Assembly: GCA_016648135.1 (NCBI GenBank)
Contig: JADDOH010000146.1
Span: 186,001-250,000 of the forward strand
From: Agrypnia vestita
Taxonomy: Eukaryota; Arthropoda; Insecta; Trichoptera; Phryganeidae
DNA length: 64,000 bases
Direction: 5' to 3'
The notes beneath the pieces are model-generated. The model was given only the letters and a program-made list of their open reading frames with translations, was not told where the DNA came from and searched no databases. Shown here one piece after another: positions 51,830-62,904 of this stretch. Position 1 is the stretch's first letter. Each line of letters starts with the position of its first letter. The position numbers were made by a program, and so were the translations under genes.

Positions 51830-53185
51830 TTCCGTACTCAGGTAGTTGACGTACAAGATGTAACATAACATTGCTCCTCTGCATCTTCAAGGGCTCCATT
51901 TCTCGGACACTTCAAACAGTAGGCATCAAACTCTTAGATCGCCCTCAACCATTGCTAGTGATGGCAGAGCCTACAATTCTCTATTTCAGCTATACGGATC
52001 TCTCCGTTCCGCGCGGTATCGTTCGTTCAGAAGTAGATCCTTCCCACCATACTTGGTTAACATTGCATGTATTACTATAGGAAAAACTTAATATCATTGG
52101 TATTTACAGTCATTGCTGAACAATATTACAATGATTTTATTTTTTATTTATTTATTATATTTATTTATACAGTAGATTACTTAATGTTTTTTTATAATAA
52201 ACTGATTCTGTGTTATACAATTTTTACAGACATTATACTCCCCATAAGCTCGAGCTTTGGCTCATATTAGGGTATATATAGAGTATTTACAAGTAAATTA
52301 ACGTATAAAAGCAGAAACCATTAAGAAATAGTAAAATTTTTTTGTTATAAAATTTGATATAAATTTGTTATACATTCTTTGGGATACACCCTCTATCGAG
52401 AAATATTACTCTGCCTCGATGTTTCACATCCCTCACTGTTTCTGATTACCGCTAATCTAAATACAAATGCCATCTCACTTATACTGTGACTAATGACAAA
52501 CTCAAAAACCATAATGGTAATTTTGCTTCTTTTTTCTGTAAGATTACAAAATATACGGAATATTTAATTTAATACGGGGGTAGAAATAAAATATAAAACC
52601 AAACGTAGACCTCCTGGGACCAATTCGTATTAATAGCCGCAGCTTTGTTTATTTATATTACATCTTGTTTATTGTATTATTTTCCATGTGTTCCACTTTA
52701 AGCTCTGTGGATTTAAAAGATATACCGCTCAGCTGGAAAAACGAAGATTATAAATCATTCGCTTCTGAGTAATGAAAAAACAAATTAAATTAACCATCCG
52801 GGAGCGAAATAAATTAAAGCGATTCACAACCCTCCGACGTACCGCCACTGGACTGCGCTAATTATCCACGTACTAAACCAACCCCTCGATCCTTCGCTAG
52901 CCGCAACCCCCCTTGTTCTGCTACACCACTGGATTTTTGCTTCAAACATCTTTCATCCTAACATTAGCTTAATTAAAAGGTGTTTCGTTCTCTGATTCGA
53001 TTACGTTTTATTTTACAATAAAAATAAAAATTTCTATCGGGAGCGACTATAAGTACCTTCTGTTTATTTATTAATTTTTGTTTTAGAAGTACAGAGTTAA
53101 TTAAGGTAGCAGATTCTTATAATATACTATCTCACAAAAAAATAATAAAAATGAACTAAATTGTAAGTACTTTTCCAATTAGTTG
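51830..53185. other. No recognised gene
   Basis: AT-rich with a mixed block at 52780-52990 that is unique in the window and could be conserved non-coding DNA; this cannot be judged from one sequence. Confidence 0.35.
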
Positions 53186-53263
53186 AGCAATTTTGTAGAT
53201 TGGCATTTAAAAAAAAATAATTTTATTATTTGTTTTAATCTACTTAGGTTTACTCATTAACTG

Positions 53264-53303
53264 CAACTACATGTTTGGGAAAACCTTTCCATCGTCAGGG
53301 TGT
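53264..53303 (-). ncRNA. Hammerhead-like motif HH5, decayed
   Basis: Minus strand: ACACC, CTGACGA, GGAAAGGTTTTCC, then CAAAC in place of GAAAC, AT, GTA, GTTGC. Core G12 is lost and stem I is mostly broken. Confidence 0.55.
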
Positions 53304-53340
53304 TTTATAAATGTATTATAATGTTTTATACATTTATAAA

Positions 53341-53382
53341 ACACCCTGACGATGGAAAGGATTTTCCGAAACATGTAGGTGT
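53341..53382 (+). ncRNA. Hammerhead-ribozyme-like motif HH6, best copy
   Basis: In order: ACACC (53341-53345), CTGACGA (53346-53352), one unpaired T, stem II GGAAA/TTTCC (53354-53358 and 53363-53367), GAAAC (53368-53372), AT, GTA (53375-53377), GGTGT (53378-53382). Stem I is 5 bp (ACACC/GGTGT). CUGANGA and GAAA match the hammerhead core and GUA the NUH cleavage site. Stem III is only the palindrome ACATGT, as in small Penelope-associated hammerheads reported to work as dimers. The extra base before stem II is the one departure. Confidence 0.7.
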
Positions 53383-53460
53383 AATTAATGAATATACTGA
53401 AGTACACAGATTAAAACAAATAATAAAAATAATTTTTAAAATTGTAAGTGGTAGAAATCA

Positions 53461-53524
53461 AAAACCAAATCAATTAGAAAGACATACAGAAAAATCAAAT
53501 CCACGAAAAAATATTTGTTTGCTG
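53461..53524 (-). repeat. SINE family 1 fragment
   Basis: ACCAAATCAATTAGAAAGAC, ATACAGAAAAATCAAATCC and ACGAAAAAATATTTG match the minus copies at 12.4 and 38.45 kb; the tRNA part is missing. Confidence 0.7.
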
Positions 53525-53849
53525 AAAAAATATTATTAAAGCAGAAAGTTTTCTCCGAAATAAATACGATTTAATTTATATCGGAAAGAAAATCTTTTTT
53601 TTTATCTTATTTCTAGGAAACGTGACTCGACATCTCGTATCGGTGATTCTCCTTCATCTTTATCAGCAGCCCGCTGTTTTGAGACCAGTTGCTATAAGAG
53701 AGCTGTCTTCAGCTCTTTCCTCTTGGCCTTTCATTTTCCAGTCACCACCAAATTTCCAGTAAATCTGCTTGGCGGGCTATGTTACAAAAAATTGGAGGAT
53801 GCGTCCTGACAGATTGTTGATGATTAATCTTGTATTCTAAACATAACTA

Positions 53850-54510
53850 ACTAACCATCACGCCGTTTCCCTGCAGGGGTAGGCAGAGAGGAAAGAACGC
53901 CATATTCCTCTATCACACTACTTTTGCTTCGGCTACATTCATACATCTTCTCATGCATGCTCTACGCTTGTTGAGGCCTTTGACACGGCCCCATACTATA
54001 ATACTTGTAGAATATGATCATGCATGTCTTTCGCGGACGCCCTCTATTTCCGTTACCTTCAACATTTGCCCTATATATTTTCTTAACCATTTTTCGCTCA
54101 TACGTTCTACATGACCAAACCATCTCAGCACTTCATTCTTTATTCTATATACCACACTGCAGTCAGCATTACATTCACTTCTAATTTGTTCATTCTTCAT
54201 TCTGTCAACCAAAGATTCTTCACACAAGCGCCTTAGTGATCGTATTTCTACCGCGTCAGAGTTGGCACTAGTCTTGCTTCCTTTGACAGGTTCTTATTGG
54301 TCATAATTGCAATCAGAGCACCAATTAGTTACCCGCAGACACTCTCCTTTCGATATTTCGATATCGTTCTCAGCCATGCTGTCTCTACTAAACATTCTTC
54401 CCAAATACACAAATTCATTTCCTTGTTCTGAGCATTCGTTGACTTAACACCACACTTAGTGACTCTTTCTTCTTTCTCGAACACCATCACTTTCGATTTG
54501 CTTTATTTTT
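53850..54510 (-). pseudogene. RTE-type LINE C-terminal part
   Basis: Same family as 37.1 kb. The minus strand reads SKVMVFEKEERVTKCGVKS, ECLVETAW (frameshifted), SLRRLCEESLVDRMKNEQIR, SECNADCSVVYRIKNEVLRW, FGHVERMSEKW and onward to CGGCGTGATGG with a TTAG tail. One open stretch of 69 codons (54018-54227) remains; frameshifts and stops occur elsewhere. It reaches further upstream than the 37.1-kb copy. It was the C-terminal portion of a non-LTR reverse transcriptase. Confidence 0.85.
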
Positions 54511-54679
54511 ATTTATTTGTATTCTAAACATTACTTATATTTTTCTCTTCCTCTCCTCACAAGGCAGTTTTTACAAATTTTCAATATTTAATTTGATTTA
54601 TTACGGCAATTACTTATAAATCACTCAATTTTCGACTTTATATGATCTTCAAATGCTTTTTATGATTTTCAGAATGCCA

Positions 54680-54918
54680 GAGAAACGAATACCAAGAATA
54701 ATCCTCTTGGTAACCCCAGAAGGAAGACGGCGGGTGGGTCACCCCAGATTAAACTGGGAGAAGCAACAAAAAAAGTGTATGAAACCAGAATGCGTCTAGA
54801 CTGGTTGACTCATGCGGAAGAAACGCAAGACAGGGGAATATGGAAGCACCTTGTGGAATATTTAGGCCTCCGACCCTACTAGGATAAAGGGATGAAGACG
54901 ATGATGTTGATGATGATT
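54680..54918 (+). pseudogene. RTE-like LINE 3' end of another subfamily
   Basis: The plus strand reads KRIPRIILLVTPEGRRRVGH, PRLNWEKQQKK, then after a frameshift TRMRLDWLTHAEETQDRGIW and KHLVEYLGLRPY with a stop. This is the GTPEGRRxxGRPRxRW...A.DRxxWxxLV tail of RTE-type LINEs. A GATGATGTTGATGATGATT run follows as the 3' tail. Confidence 0.8.
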
Positions 54919-55234
54919 TTCAAATCAAACCATATACAATATCAAATCATTTAAAAAAATCTTTTCAATAATTTTCAATGGCGGACAAGTGATTTGAAAA
55001 TAAATCTAGACAGATTCATTTTCAAAGATTACCACATCTATGGTAGGTGACGTCTTGGAGAATTCTTTTCATGGGTATGATGATTGGAGAGACCACATGT
55101 TCAGTTCGCTACCGGTGAATTTGTCTTTATATATAATATAATACTAGTCCATGTTCACCCATTTATAAAAATTGCATTTGACCAAATTGATTTCGATTTA
55201 AAAATTACTTCCTGAATTTTTCTGAAAACCTGAC

Positions 55235-55400
55235 TTAACTTTTATTCATTTATTTATTTATTTTCGCCCAGGGGGCTTTTGCAAGTAATAATATTAATAT
55301 ATAATAGATGTTACAAAATAGTGTGGTTGAACATTGTAACTTAAATTTGTTAAAATAAAATAAAATACAATAAGACATAATACTGTTTTAAAAAAATAAA
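55235..55400 (-). repeat. Possible LINE 3' end (TAAA-type tail)
   Basis: A TTTATTTATTTATTTT run followed by GCCCAGGGGGCTTTTGC looks like an inverted A-rich LINE tail plus 3' UTR, similar in plan to that at 55.98 kb. No coding part was found. Confidence 0.35.
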
Positions 55401-55977
55401 AAATGATTAATTAATTCATTGCAGGTTTTTAATTGAAAAATATTAATATACAATGAATATAGTATAATACAGTAATATATTGTAATTTCAATATGTTAAA
55501 ATAAAAATTTATTTAAAAAAATTATTAATAATTCATTCATGCAAAAGAGAAGACACGTAAGATTTATGATAACTTAACGCGATTTTAGTTATTGTAATAT
55601 CATATTTTTTACAAATTATACTCAGCTTGCCATTGTTTTGTTGTATATACGCTATCTGACATAAATTGGGTCAGTGGCATAATTAAAGTCATTATCAAAC
55701 AAATCATAACCGAATGAAGTTCTGTTACCAAAGCGACACAGAGTTAGATGGGTCCGCCTGTCCCGGTATCGATTTCCGGAACGGTATTACTAAACATGTC
55801 ATATAGTTCAGGGCGAGAGCAAACAACCGAATCGAATATGAAAACATTTTTCGTATATTATAAGGTATTGCAAAATGTTAAACATGTTACAATTTCACTT
55901 TTTCGTTACGCACTTTTACTTTTTATATATGATATGTGCTTGTTTGTAATATTTTTTGTCAACATTCCATCTCTCTC

Positions 55978-56460
55978 TCTATTTATTTATTTATTTATTT
56001 ACTTATAAGCGCCCATTAAAGGCTTTTACATAAAAAGAATACATTAAATTCAAAAAGTATATACATTAAACAATATCAGAAATAAGCAGTAAAGTATAAA
56101 ATATATGAATATAAAGTAGGTACATGTATGAGCAATACAAGGTATATGCAGTGAAAGTATCAGGTAAAAGCATTAAAATATGAGTATAAAAATATAAAAT
56201 ACAGAGCAGTAATGTGTATAAAAATATATATTACACATCATTACATGTATATATCAAAAGCAGTTAATAATGAAATAGAATTGTTTCTTTAAGTATAAAC
56301 TTTATTTTCACTAGACTGTCATTGAAAACATCAACCATATAACCAAATTCATTACCAGTCATTAATATTCTGCTAATTACGGCATTTGATTGGTGATTCG
56401 TTCTGGATTTGGCATTGAAATGTGACAATTTGTCGAGTTCTATGTAAGGACGGGATATTA
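55978..56460 (-). pseudogene. LINE 3' UTR with C-terminal relic
   Basis: A TTTATTTATTTATTTATTTA run (inverted A-rich tail) is followed by an AT-rich UTR. Further on, the minus strand reads PYIELDKLSHFNAKSRTNHQ and GYMVDVFNDSLVKIKF. The RT/N...FND pattern recalls the C-terminus of jockey/CR1-like proteins (compare VPISRTSYAQ at 41.9 kb). Short and diverged, so only a tentative call. Confidence 0.45.
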
Positions 56461-56464
56461 TATG

Positions 56465-57200
56465 CCATATTCTATTTATACATTAATATTAATAACACAT
56501 TTACCCCTTAATATTATAATTATAATAATAAGGGGTAGATGTGGTAGCAAATATCTAGGTGCATAAAATAACCAAGTAAATTTAACAAACAGTCAAACTG
56601 GTATCGCACCACCCTTTCCCCATTCACCGCCTCATCCATCAGTAAAGCCTGATTCCCAGGGGTGAGATCTTACAGTCGTCAAAAGTGAATTCTTCCAGAA
56701 TCATATATGTTTAGAATATCCGCACTCCTAATATTCTACAAAATTCTCCCCCAGATATCTGGGAGACAATTTTGCATGAAATGAAAAAGGTTAGGTACAG
56801 TAAGGAATTATATTGCAACCATCTCAAACTTATAATATAAACAAGTAAGAATACGGTGGTTAGCCTCAATTATAGTAATTAAAATTATACCTAGATCTCG
56901 ACTAATGCAATTTAATTTAGCAATTGAGCAAAGTGAACTGATATTAACTCAAATGAGATTATGTGATCCACTGGGATGTTCATCAGAACTTTCACTAACA
57001 TAATCCATACTTAGTTATCATTCCAAGTTATCGCCACAAATTTATAACAATGAGCGTCTTATTCAAGTAAAGTATTATTCTCATTATACCTCATAACCAG
57101 GCAGGTATAATTATTTAAAATACAACATCCAAATGTTGCGACATAGGGATAGAAAATTCACACCACGGTTAACTAATGTAACATTGAAAGAAACAAAAAT
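56465..57200. other. No recognised feature
   Basis: AT-rich; nothing stands out on either strand. Confidence 0.45.
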
Positions 57201-57206
57201 TCTTAC

Positions 57207-57530
57207 TCCCTTTATATTAACTGGTGGCTAACGTAACTTTAGATCGATTTTTAACCCTTTTCCCGTGATGCAATCGAGCTGAATCTTTGCAAATAGACTC
57301 GTGGCGACGATCAAGAAGATCTATCAAATTTTCATTAAAAAAGAAATAATTGTAGTATAATTTTGAATTTTTCAAATTTTTAATGGCGTTTTCTTACAAG
57401 TTGTATGGAGATTCCGACGCTTATGGTAGACACGAAACCCAAAAATGAGAAAGGGAGTATTGTAAAAACTTGGTTTTATGAGTAACTTTTTTTTTATTTT
57501 TAAAAATAGTCTGCAACATCAATTTTCCTT
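57207..57530 (+). repeat. Dispersed repeat family R5, copy 2
   Basis: TACTCCCTTT, CGATTTTTAACCCTTTTCCC, GACTCGTGGCGACGAT, then GAAAGGGAGTA and TGTAAAAACTTGGTTTT, in the same order as 20.69-21.59 kb but without the ~600-bp extra segment. Confidence 0.65.
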
Positions 57531-57980
57531 TTTTTTCTGAAACTTATGTTTAGGGATACGCCACTTTTGATAAATAAGTCTTCATCGTTAATTACATGTA
57601 AGAATTTATGTTTTTATTAGATAATTAAGAAAATCCAAATCAAATATAATAAATAATATTTTTAAGGATATTTGATATGGTTAATTTAAAAAAAGTATTT
57701 TAAAAATCAATATAATAATGTATGCATCCGTTGGACAATAAATTTACTTAAAAATTATATTTTATAGATCAGTTAGTTATTATTTTATGAATCCGTTTTT
57801 ACGAAGCTATCTGTAGTACCAAAGCCGGTCGACATGAAATTTAGAAATTGTGATGAAATTTTTTTTTTAATTCATACTTATGTTCTTCAGCCTTCGAGAC
57901 ACATGCCAATATTTTACTTAAATATTCCGATTAATCTAAATTGCTGTAAATATTCTGTTTATAAGTCACAAATACAAATA

Positions 57981-58566
57981 TATAATTTTGTTAATTTTAA
58001 TTAAACAACTTTGTATTAACCACTTAACTAGTAACTCTACGTCTACCGGATTCGATACCACCGTATCTCTATCAGGATAGACGCAAACTATCCATTATCT
58101 ATTCTAGCAAACAAATCAATTTTTAATCAGGGGCGTGGTTACAGCTGTGGTGAAGGAAATTGAGAAGTGGACGCCGAAATGGGGAATATGTCAAGTGACT
58201 GAATTCACGAACCAGCTTTTAGAAATAGGCCACATGTTTAAAAAGAAAAACGGTATCGAGATTCTACACGTAAATAATAGGAGCCATAGATTAGATAACT
58301 TAAAACTTGAATTAAAAAATGCCTGAACACTAAAGCCAATATAATTAACAACCAGATAAATTTTATCAATAGCCCTTTACTTGACATATTCTCCTTTTGT
58401 GTGTCCACTTTTCAATTACCCCCACCATAGCTGTAGCCACGCCCCCGTTCAAAAATTAATGTGTTTGCTAGAATAGATAATGGATAGTTAGTTTGCATTA
58501 CTAGTTAAGTAGTTAATACAAAGTTGTTCTATTAAAATTAATAATTCTATCGAAAGTATATAATTT
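57981..58566. mobile_element. Foldback element, ~190-bp arms
   Basis: Left arm 57981-58194 and right arm 58381-58566 are inverted copies (CTATCCATTATCTATTCTAG, GGGGCGTGGTTACAGCT, AGAAGTGGAC, GAATATGTCAA). The left arm has about 45 extra bases near 58034-58078. The spacer has part of a 63-codon frame (58135-58326) of no known family. Confidence 0.75.
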
Positions 58567-58569
58567 TGA

Positions 58570-59047
58570 TTAAGTAATTAATTTGTTTTATTCATACACA
58601 CGACTTCATGTAATCTTCACAAACATATACATATACATAATACTCTCATACACATATACATATTTCTCTTTACATATATAATATTAATATTAATTTGCAC
58701 CGTTGGTTGTATTATGTATTACCAGAGTACATAAGTACAATATATGCATCATACAAACACTAAGCAAATATACAAACATCTGTAAATTAAGTAATATATC
58801 GTACGAAAGGCAGTATACGGCAGTAGTAGTTCCTGAAATTGTAGCAGGTAATGGTTGTTTGTTTTTTTATAAATGCTTTGGCATACGGATACATCAAAAA
58901 GTTTTAAAAATTGTATAATAATGACATTCATGTAGTAATTTTGTGCTAGATCGGTAGCACATTTTGAAATGCTGTAGATAATTTGTTTTAAATATTATAC
59001 AATATTAAAAATAATTAAGATACGTAAACATGGCATAATATAAATAA
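58570..59047. other. AT-rich; possible 3' UTR of the exon upstream on the minus strand
   Basis: No repeat recognised. An inverted AATAAA (TTTATT) lies at 58587-58592, near the edge of the foldback. Confidence 0.3.
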
Positions 59048-59246
59048 TCAAATATTGTCACGATATCCTAAATTAAGATTTGTTTTCCCATCATTGCCCA
59101 CCGCAAGTATATCAAATGGTGTGCATCGAACTACTACTTCAAAATCATCCGTTTTCTTCTTTAAAAATTCAACAGATACACTAAGATGAAGATTATTAGA
59201 ATAGTGGTCTTCTTCAATCTCTTTGTATGGTCCCGAGATATGGACG
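59048..59246 (-). CDS. Candidate terminal coding exon of a host gene (unidentified)
   Basis: On the minus strand a good 3' splice site (TTTCCTATATTATTTTTGCC then TCAG) is followed at 59246 by an open phase-1 frame of 65 codons to TGA (59048-59050). The product reads VHISGPYKEIEEDHYSNNLH, LSVSVEFLKKKTDDFEVVVR, CTPFDILAVGNDGKTNLNLG, YRDNI. The L-x-L-x-V ... V-V-V-R-C-T pattern recalls the last strands of an Ig-like domain, such as in insect cell-surface proteins (beat-like), but I cannot name the family. Upstream exons would lie to the right, perhaps beyond the window. Balanced codon content and the lack of repeats around it set it apart from the chance ORFs. It could still be a pseudo-exon. 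Confidence 0.5.
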
Positions 59247-59249
59247 CTG

Positions 59250-60285
59250 AGGCAAAAATAATATAGGAAATTAACGTGTTAGATATATGTATGATGCTAG
59301 CGAAAAATGCTACGAATACCGTATACAGCTCACAGAACTAACAGCTCTGTACAAAGAGCTTTTGTCTTGGCTATATTGTCATCTTTATCAGCAACCCTGA
59401 CTGCTCTACCAAGATTATCAAAGGAGAAGAAAATTCACTTCTTCAACCCCTTAATCCAGATTGGGTAGAGATACTTTCGCTTTTCGTATTTCTATATTTC
59501 TACACTTTTCCATACTCTTTTGGGTCGTGCTGTAAACCTTTTTCTCTCCTCTATTGCTTTACAGTCTATTGGGGCAGCTTTTCGTAAAAAAACATTAACT
59601 TAAAATAACATTTATGTCGAAATCAATAGCGGATTCATCCCAAAATCCATTAGAATAACATCTCTTCTAATTTGATTTACTAACGTCAGCCTTACTATTA
59701 CTCTGGAGTACCATATTTTAGTTAGACAGCGTTTAATAAAGTTTTGAAAGTAAAACTCACTGCAGGAGACAAGAAACTTCGATGAATAAATTATTTAAAT
59801 GTATTTTGAAAGATTTTTTCATTTTTACTCTCCACTGTAGGAGACTTTGCAGCAACATTTTTGCTGTAAGCTTTTTCAAGAGGGTGATTAAAAATTTATC
59901 TTACTGATTTTTTAGAAACCTTTTTTCAAAGTATTATGTTGAAAGCACAAACATTTTTGGATAATAAAAAAATATAGCGATAAGATCGCTTGCTTCAAAC
60001 CTGGAAACAAAAAAATATATAAAATAAAGTTTCAACCTGGAAAATAGAAGATAATTTTTTTTTGTTTTATATTTAAAAGTATATTTCTTTCTCAAAACTC
60101 TTTTCTAGAATATTCTCAGGCCTCTAAACAAAATACATATAGCAGTTTGCTGTTGGAGTCAGCTGTGATTTTTGCTCTAAAATACATGTAGCTCCGTAGT
60201 CTCCCTTGTTTCTTACAGAATTACCTAATTAACTGAGATGTACCAGCATTCATTTATCAGAATTTTGTTTTTATATTTACTTACG
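59250..60285. other. Probable intron or intergenic DNA
   Basis: If the exon at 59048-59246 is real, this is its upstream intron. No further exon was recognised. Confidence 0.3.
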
Positions 60286-60500
60286 TACTTTACTTACTTA
60301 CTTACCATCACGCCGTTTTCCGTGGGGGTAGGCAGAAAGGATAGAGCGCCACACTCTTCTATCCTGACATACAACTCTCGCCTCATCCACATTCATACAC
60401 CTTCGCATGCAAGCTCGACGGTTGTTGAGGCTTCCAACGGGAGCATCTTCAAGTTCTGGTTAATCTGGTCATGCCACGTCTTCTGCGTTAGAATTGGCTT
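60286..60500 (-). pseudogene. RTE-type LINE 3' end
   Basis: From a TTAC tail (TAAG on the coding strand) and CCATCACGCCGTTTTCC through the C-terminal codons (minus: DRRVWRSILSAYP-like region) to CCACGTCTTCTGCG. Short, frameshifted copy of the 4.1-kb subfamily; both share CTCGCCTCATCCA and TCGCATGCAAGCTCGA-like blocks. Confidence 0.75.
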
Positions 60501-60504
60501 GAAA

Positions 60505-61745
60505 AAAAGACCCAAATTTATCTTGAAATTCTGAGTTTAGAAAATTTATGATTTTTTAACATGTTACCGAATCAAAAAAAATTACGTCATAATTTAGATA
60601 ATATCACGAAAAATAAAATTTAAAAGTAAATTTTAATAAAATCGGTTAAGTAAATCGGAAGATATCGTGTTCACCGTTTTGAAAAAGTAGTTTCGAGAAA
60701 AACGCAAAAAAATACGACGTCAGGGATTTTAAATCGAATATTTTTTTGATTACCTTTAATCTGCGATTCCTGGACCTCGTGTATATTTTTATTGTCTGTA
60801 TTGATGTCTTCTGAATCCTTTTGAGCTACTCTTTTCAATTTTCTGGCCTTTTTAGTCCCCTGTTGAGAGCTCTTATGTTGGCTTTGGCCAACTCTGGTGC
60901 GCTCACAGTTAATTATTACTATAAATTCACTAATATTGTGAATTTTTCAATAATTTAACGCTTTAAATATTTATAAAAGTATAAACGATTTAATTAGTTT
61001 AAAAAATTCTTATTGTGTAGTTACTGTGCACTTGTACGTCTCGATGCTTATATGTCTCAAACACCATACCTCAAAGACGTCATTCCATATATCTATCCTT
61101 ATTTTAAGAGTCTACGATTGTCTATCACACTATACAGAAATCTTAATTATAACAGAAACTGCATAAGCATACCTTAGCTCTTAAAGATATTCATTATAGA
61201 AAGATAATCTCGTAGTAGAACATTCCCTGATGATGAAGAAGACCAAGTCAAAAGAAGAATATTGCGAAAGCTTCTCAAAGTGGCCGCCAGTACAGTCTAC
61301 ATTTCAGGGCTCCTAATTACAAGGCTCCTCTGTATGCGTCGCGACGACTGCTCCACTAATTGGATGAAAATTTCCCGCCCAGAATTAACCGTCCGCTTAA
61401 CAGCTATGGCGGCAATCGAAACCGCGGAAACTCCGGAATAATTAATTAGGAACAGGGTTTTATTGTTCAAGAAAATAAAACCGCCCGAACGGAAGAAGAT
61501 TTTAAAGTGTTAACACCAGCCACAACCGAAAGCCTCAACCTCCATCGAAACGAAATACTGCGGTCAGACTGTGAACATTTAAAAAAAATCATGGGACTTA
61601 TATGTAACCTACGTTTTGCTTCTGTATGACACTACTGTAAGGATATTTTTTTCACGCAGTTGTCTTACTTTTTCTGTATATATTTATTTACCTTAGAATC
61701 GGTAGCAGAGGAAAATGCGTTGTATTTTTTGCATATATTAACAAA
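60505..61745. other. No recognised gene; less AT-rich block at 61240-61580
   Basis: The block is unique in the window and could be conserved non-coding DNA or a decayed exon. No frame with a recognisable product. Confidence 0.3.
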
Positions 61746-61747
61746 CT

Positions 61748-61893
61748 AAGTAACCTTCACGCCGTTTCGCCGCAGGGTAGAAAGGATAGAACGCCATTAT
61801 CTTCCATGTTGACACACTACTTTTGCTTCGGCTACATTCATACATCTTCTCATGCATGTTCTACGGTTGTTGAGGCTTTTAACAGGGCCATCA
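61748..61893 (-). pseudogene. RTE-type LINE 3' end, short
   Basis: AACTAAGTAACCTTCACGCC through GCTTCGGCTACATTCATACA, CATCTTCTCATGCATG and GTTGTTGAGGC, as at 53.86-53.97 kb. Confidence 0.75.
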
Positions 61894-61894
61894 G

Positions 61895-62075
61895 CTTGTG
61901 TTAACTGCGCGGAACTGTCAAATCTGCCACGCGGCTGCAAACGCGCGTAGCTTAGATATTGCTACGAGTTTAGTGAGTGTGTCGGGTCGTTGCGTGGTCA
62001 TCTACTGACGAGCTCTTGTGTTTACTTAAATAAAAATATAATTTTTTAAATTTCTTCGTACTCTCGACAGTCAAA
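61895..62075 (+). other. Possible LTR-like block
   Basis: Starts near TGTTAACTGCGCGG, has an AATAAA at 62027-62032 in ACTTAAATAAAAATATAATT, and ends near CTCTCGACA. The layout is like a short LTR, but the 5-bp flanks do not match and no internal gene is beside it. Confidence 0.25.
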
Positions 62076-62108
62076 CCTGCCCACTGGCCTCGCTGACGTG
62101 AGCGTACA

Positions 62109-62400
62109 TTACTTTGGAATGAGACCGGTTGTGATACCGGAAATATCTTTAGCTATCGGTCCACATCCGTCATCACCCAGACAGATACCATAGGTAACCA
62201 TAGGTAAAGGAAAATCTCTGGATAAGTAACGGTCAGGTAAACACATCTCCATAAATCCCATACTCGTCCAAAGTTTATTTGTTAAGACCGGATTCAACAT
62301 TACAGTCAGGTTCTGCTCGACTACTTTTCCTGCAGCTTGAAAGAGTTATTCTCGTATTTCGAGTCCTTGCCCTCTGTCGTGGTGCCTTCCTTATGGTACA
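62109..62400 (-). other. 63-codon ORF region, unknown
   Basis: The minus strand encodes MLNPVLTNKLWTSMGFMEMC and onward, with DDGCGPIAKDISG near the end. The less AT-rich composition and adjacency to the LTR-like block suggest a retroelement or captured sequence; I do not recognise it. Confidence 0.25.
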
Positions 62401-62544
62401 TTGAGTTCAGTTACTTGAAGGGATGCGCAAACCTTGGCTCGTGAATTATACATTTCCGATGATGTCAAGTTGATGTGAAAGGTGGTTAATACAAAAAAAA
62501 AAATTCTTAGCGCAAGTACTGCAAGGGAAGTGAATTACAAAATA

Positions 62545-62725
62545 AAATTACTTCTTTTTCTTCAGCTTTCTTCTTTCCACTGCTGGATATGCTTTTTCAA
62601 ATTCTTCCATTCGTCTCTGTCATGATTCCTATGCGTCCAGGCACGACCAGCAATCTTTATATATAATGTCATCTATCCATCTCTTTCATAGCCTTCTAAC
62701 ACTCTTTTTATTTATCCATGGCCTC
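62545..62725 (-). pseudogene. RTE-like LINE 3' end
   Basis: The minus strand, in two frames, reads MKEMDR, IAGRAWTHRNHDRDEWKN, LKKHIQQW, matching the AGxxWxxxAxDRxxWxxLxEAYxQQW end of a common insect RTE subfamily distinct from the 37.1-kb one. Confidence 0.6.
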
Positions 62726-62904
62726 CATAAAACTATCGCTATTTAAATTACACTTTTCATATTTTCTGATAAATAAACACTTAACTGAATAAATAAATAA
62801 ATTCACAGAGAAATAAATTCACCCATAAATTAATATTATACATGTAAAATAAATAATTTAATAATACATCATTGGACTCACGATGAATATCATTAAAAAC
62901 TAAA

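Larger units (their letters stand above)
53187..53440. repeat. Inverted pair carrying two hammerhead-like motifs
   Basis: Left arm ~53207-53312 and right arm ~53320-53430 are inverted copies (TTATTTGTTTTAATCTAC against its complement; ACACCCTGACGATGGAAAGG on each strand) with a spacer of under 10 bp. It begins with a variant of the TTGTAGATTGGCATTT block seen at 35.8 kb. The arrangement resembles the inverted terminal repeats often carried by Penelope-like elements, but no reverse transcriptase is present. Confidence 0.75.

Noticed and set aside
60238..60534. 98-codon plus-strand ORF
   Set aside because: Antisense to an RTE LINE 3' end.
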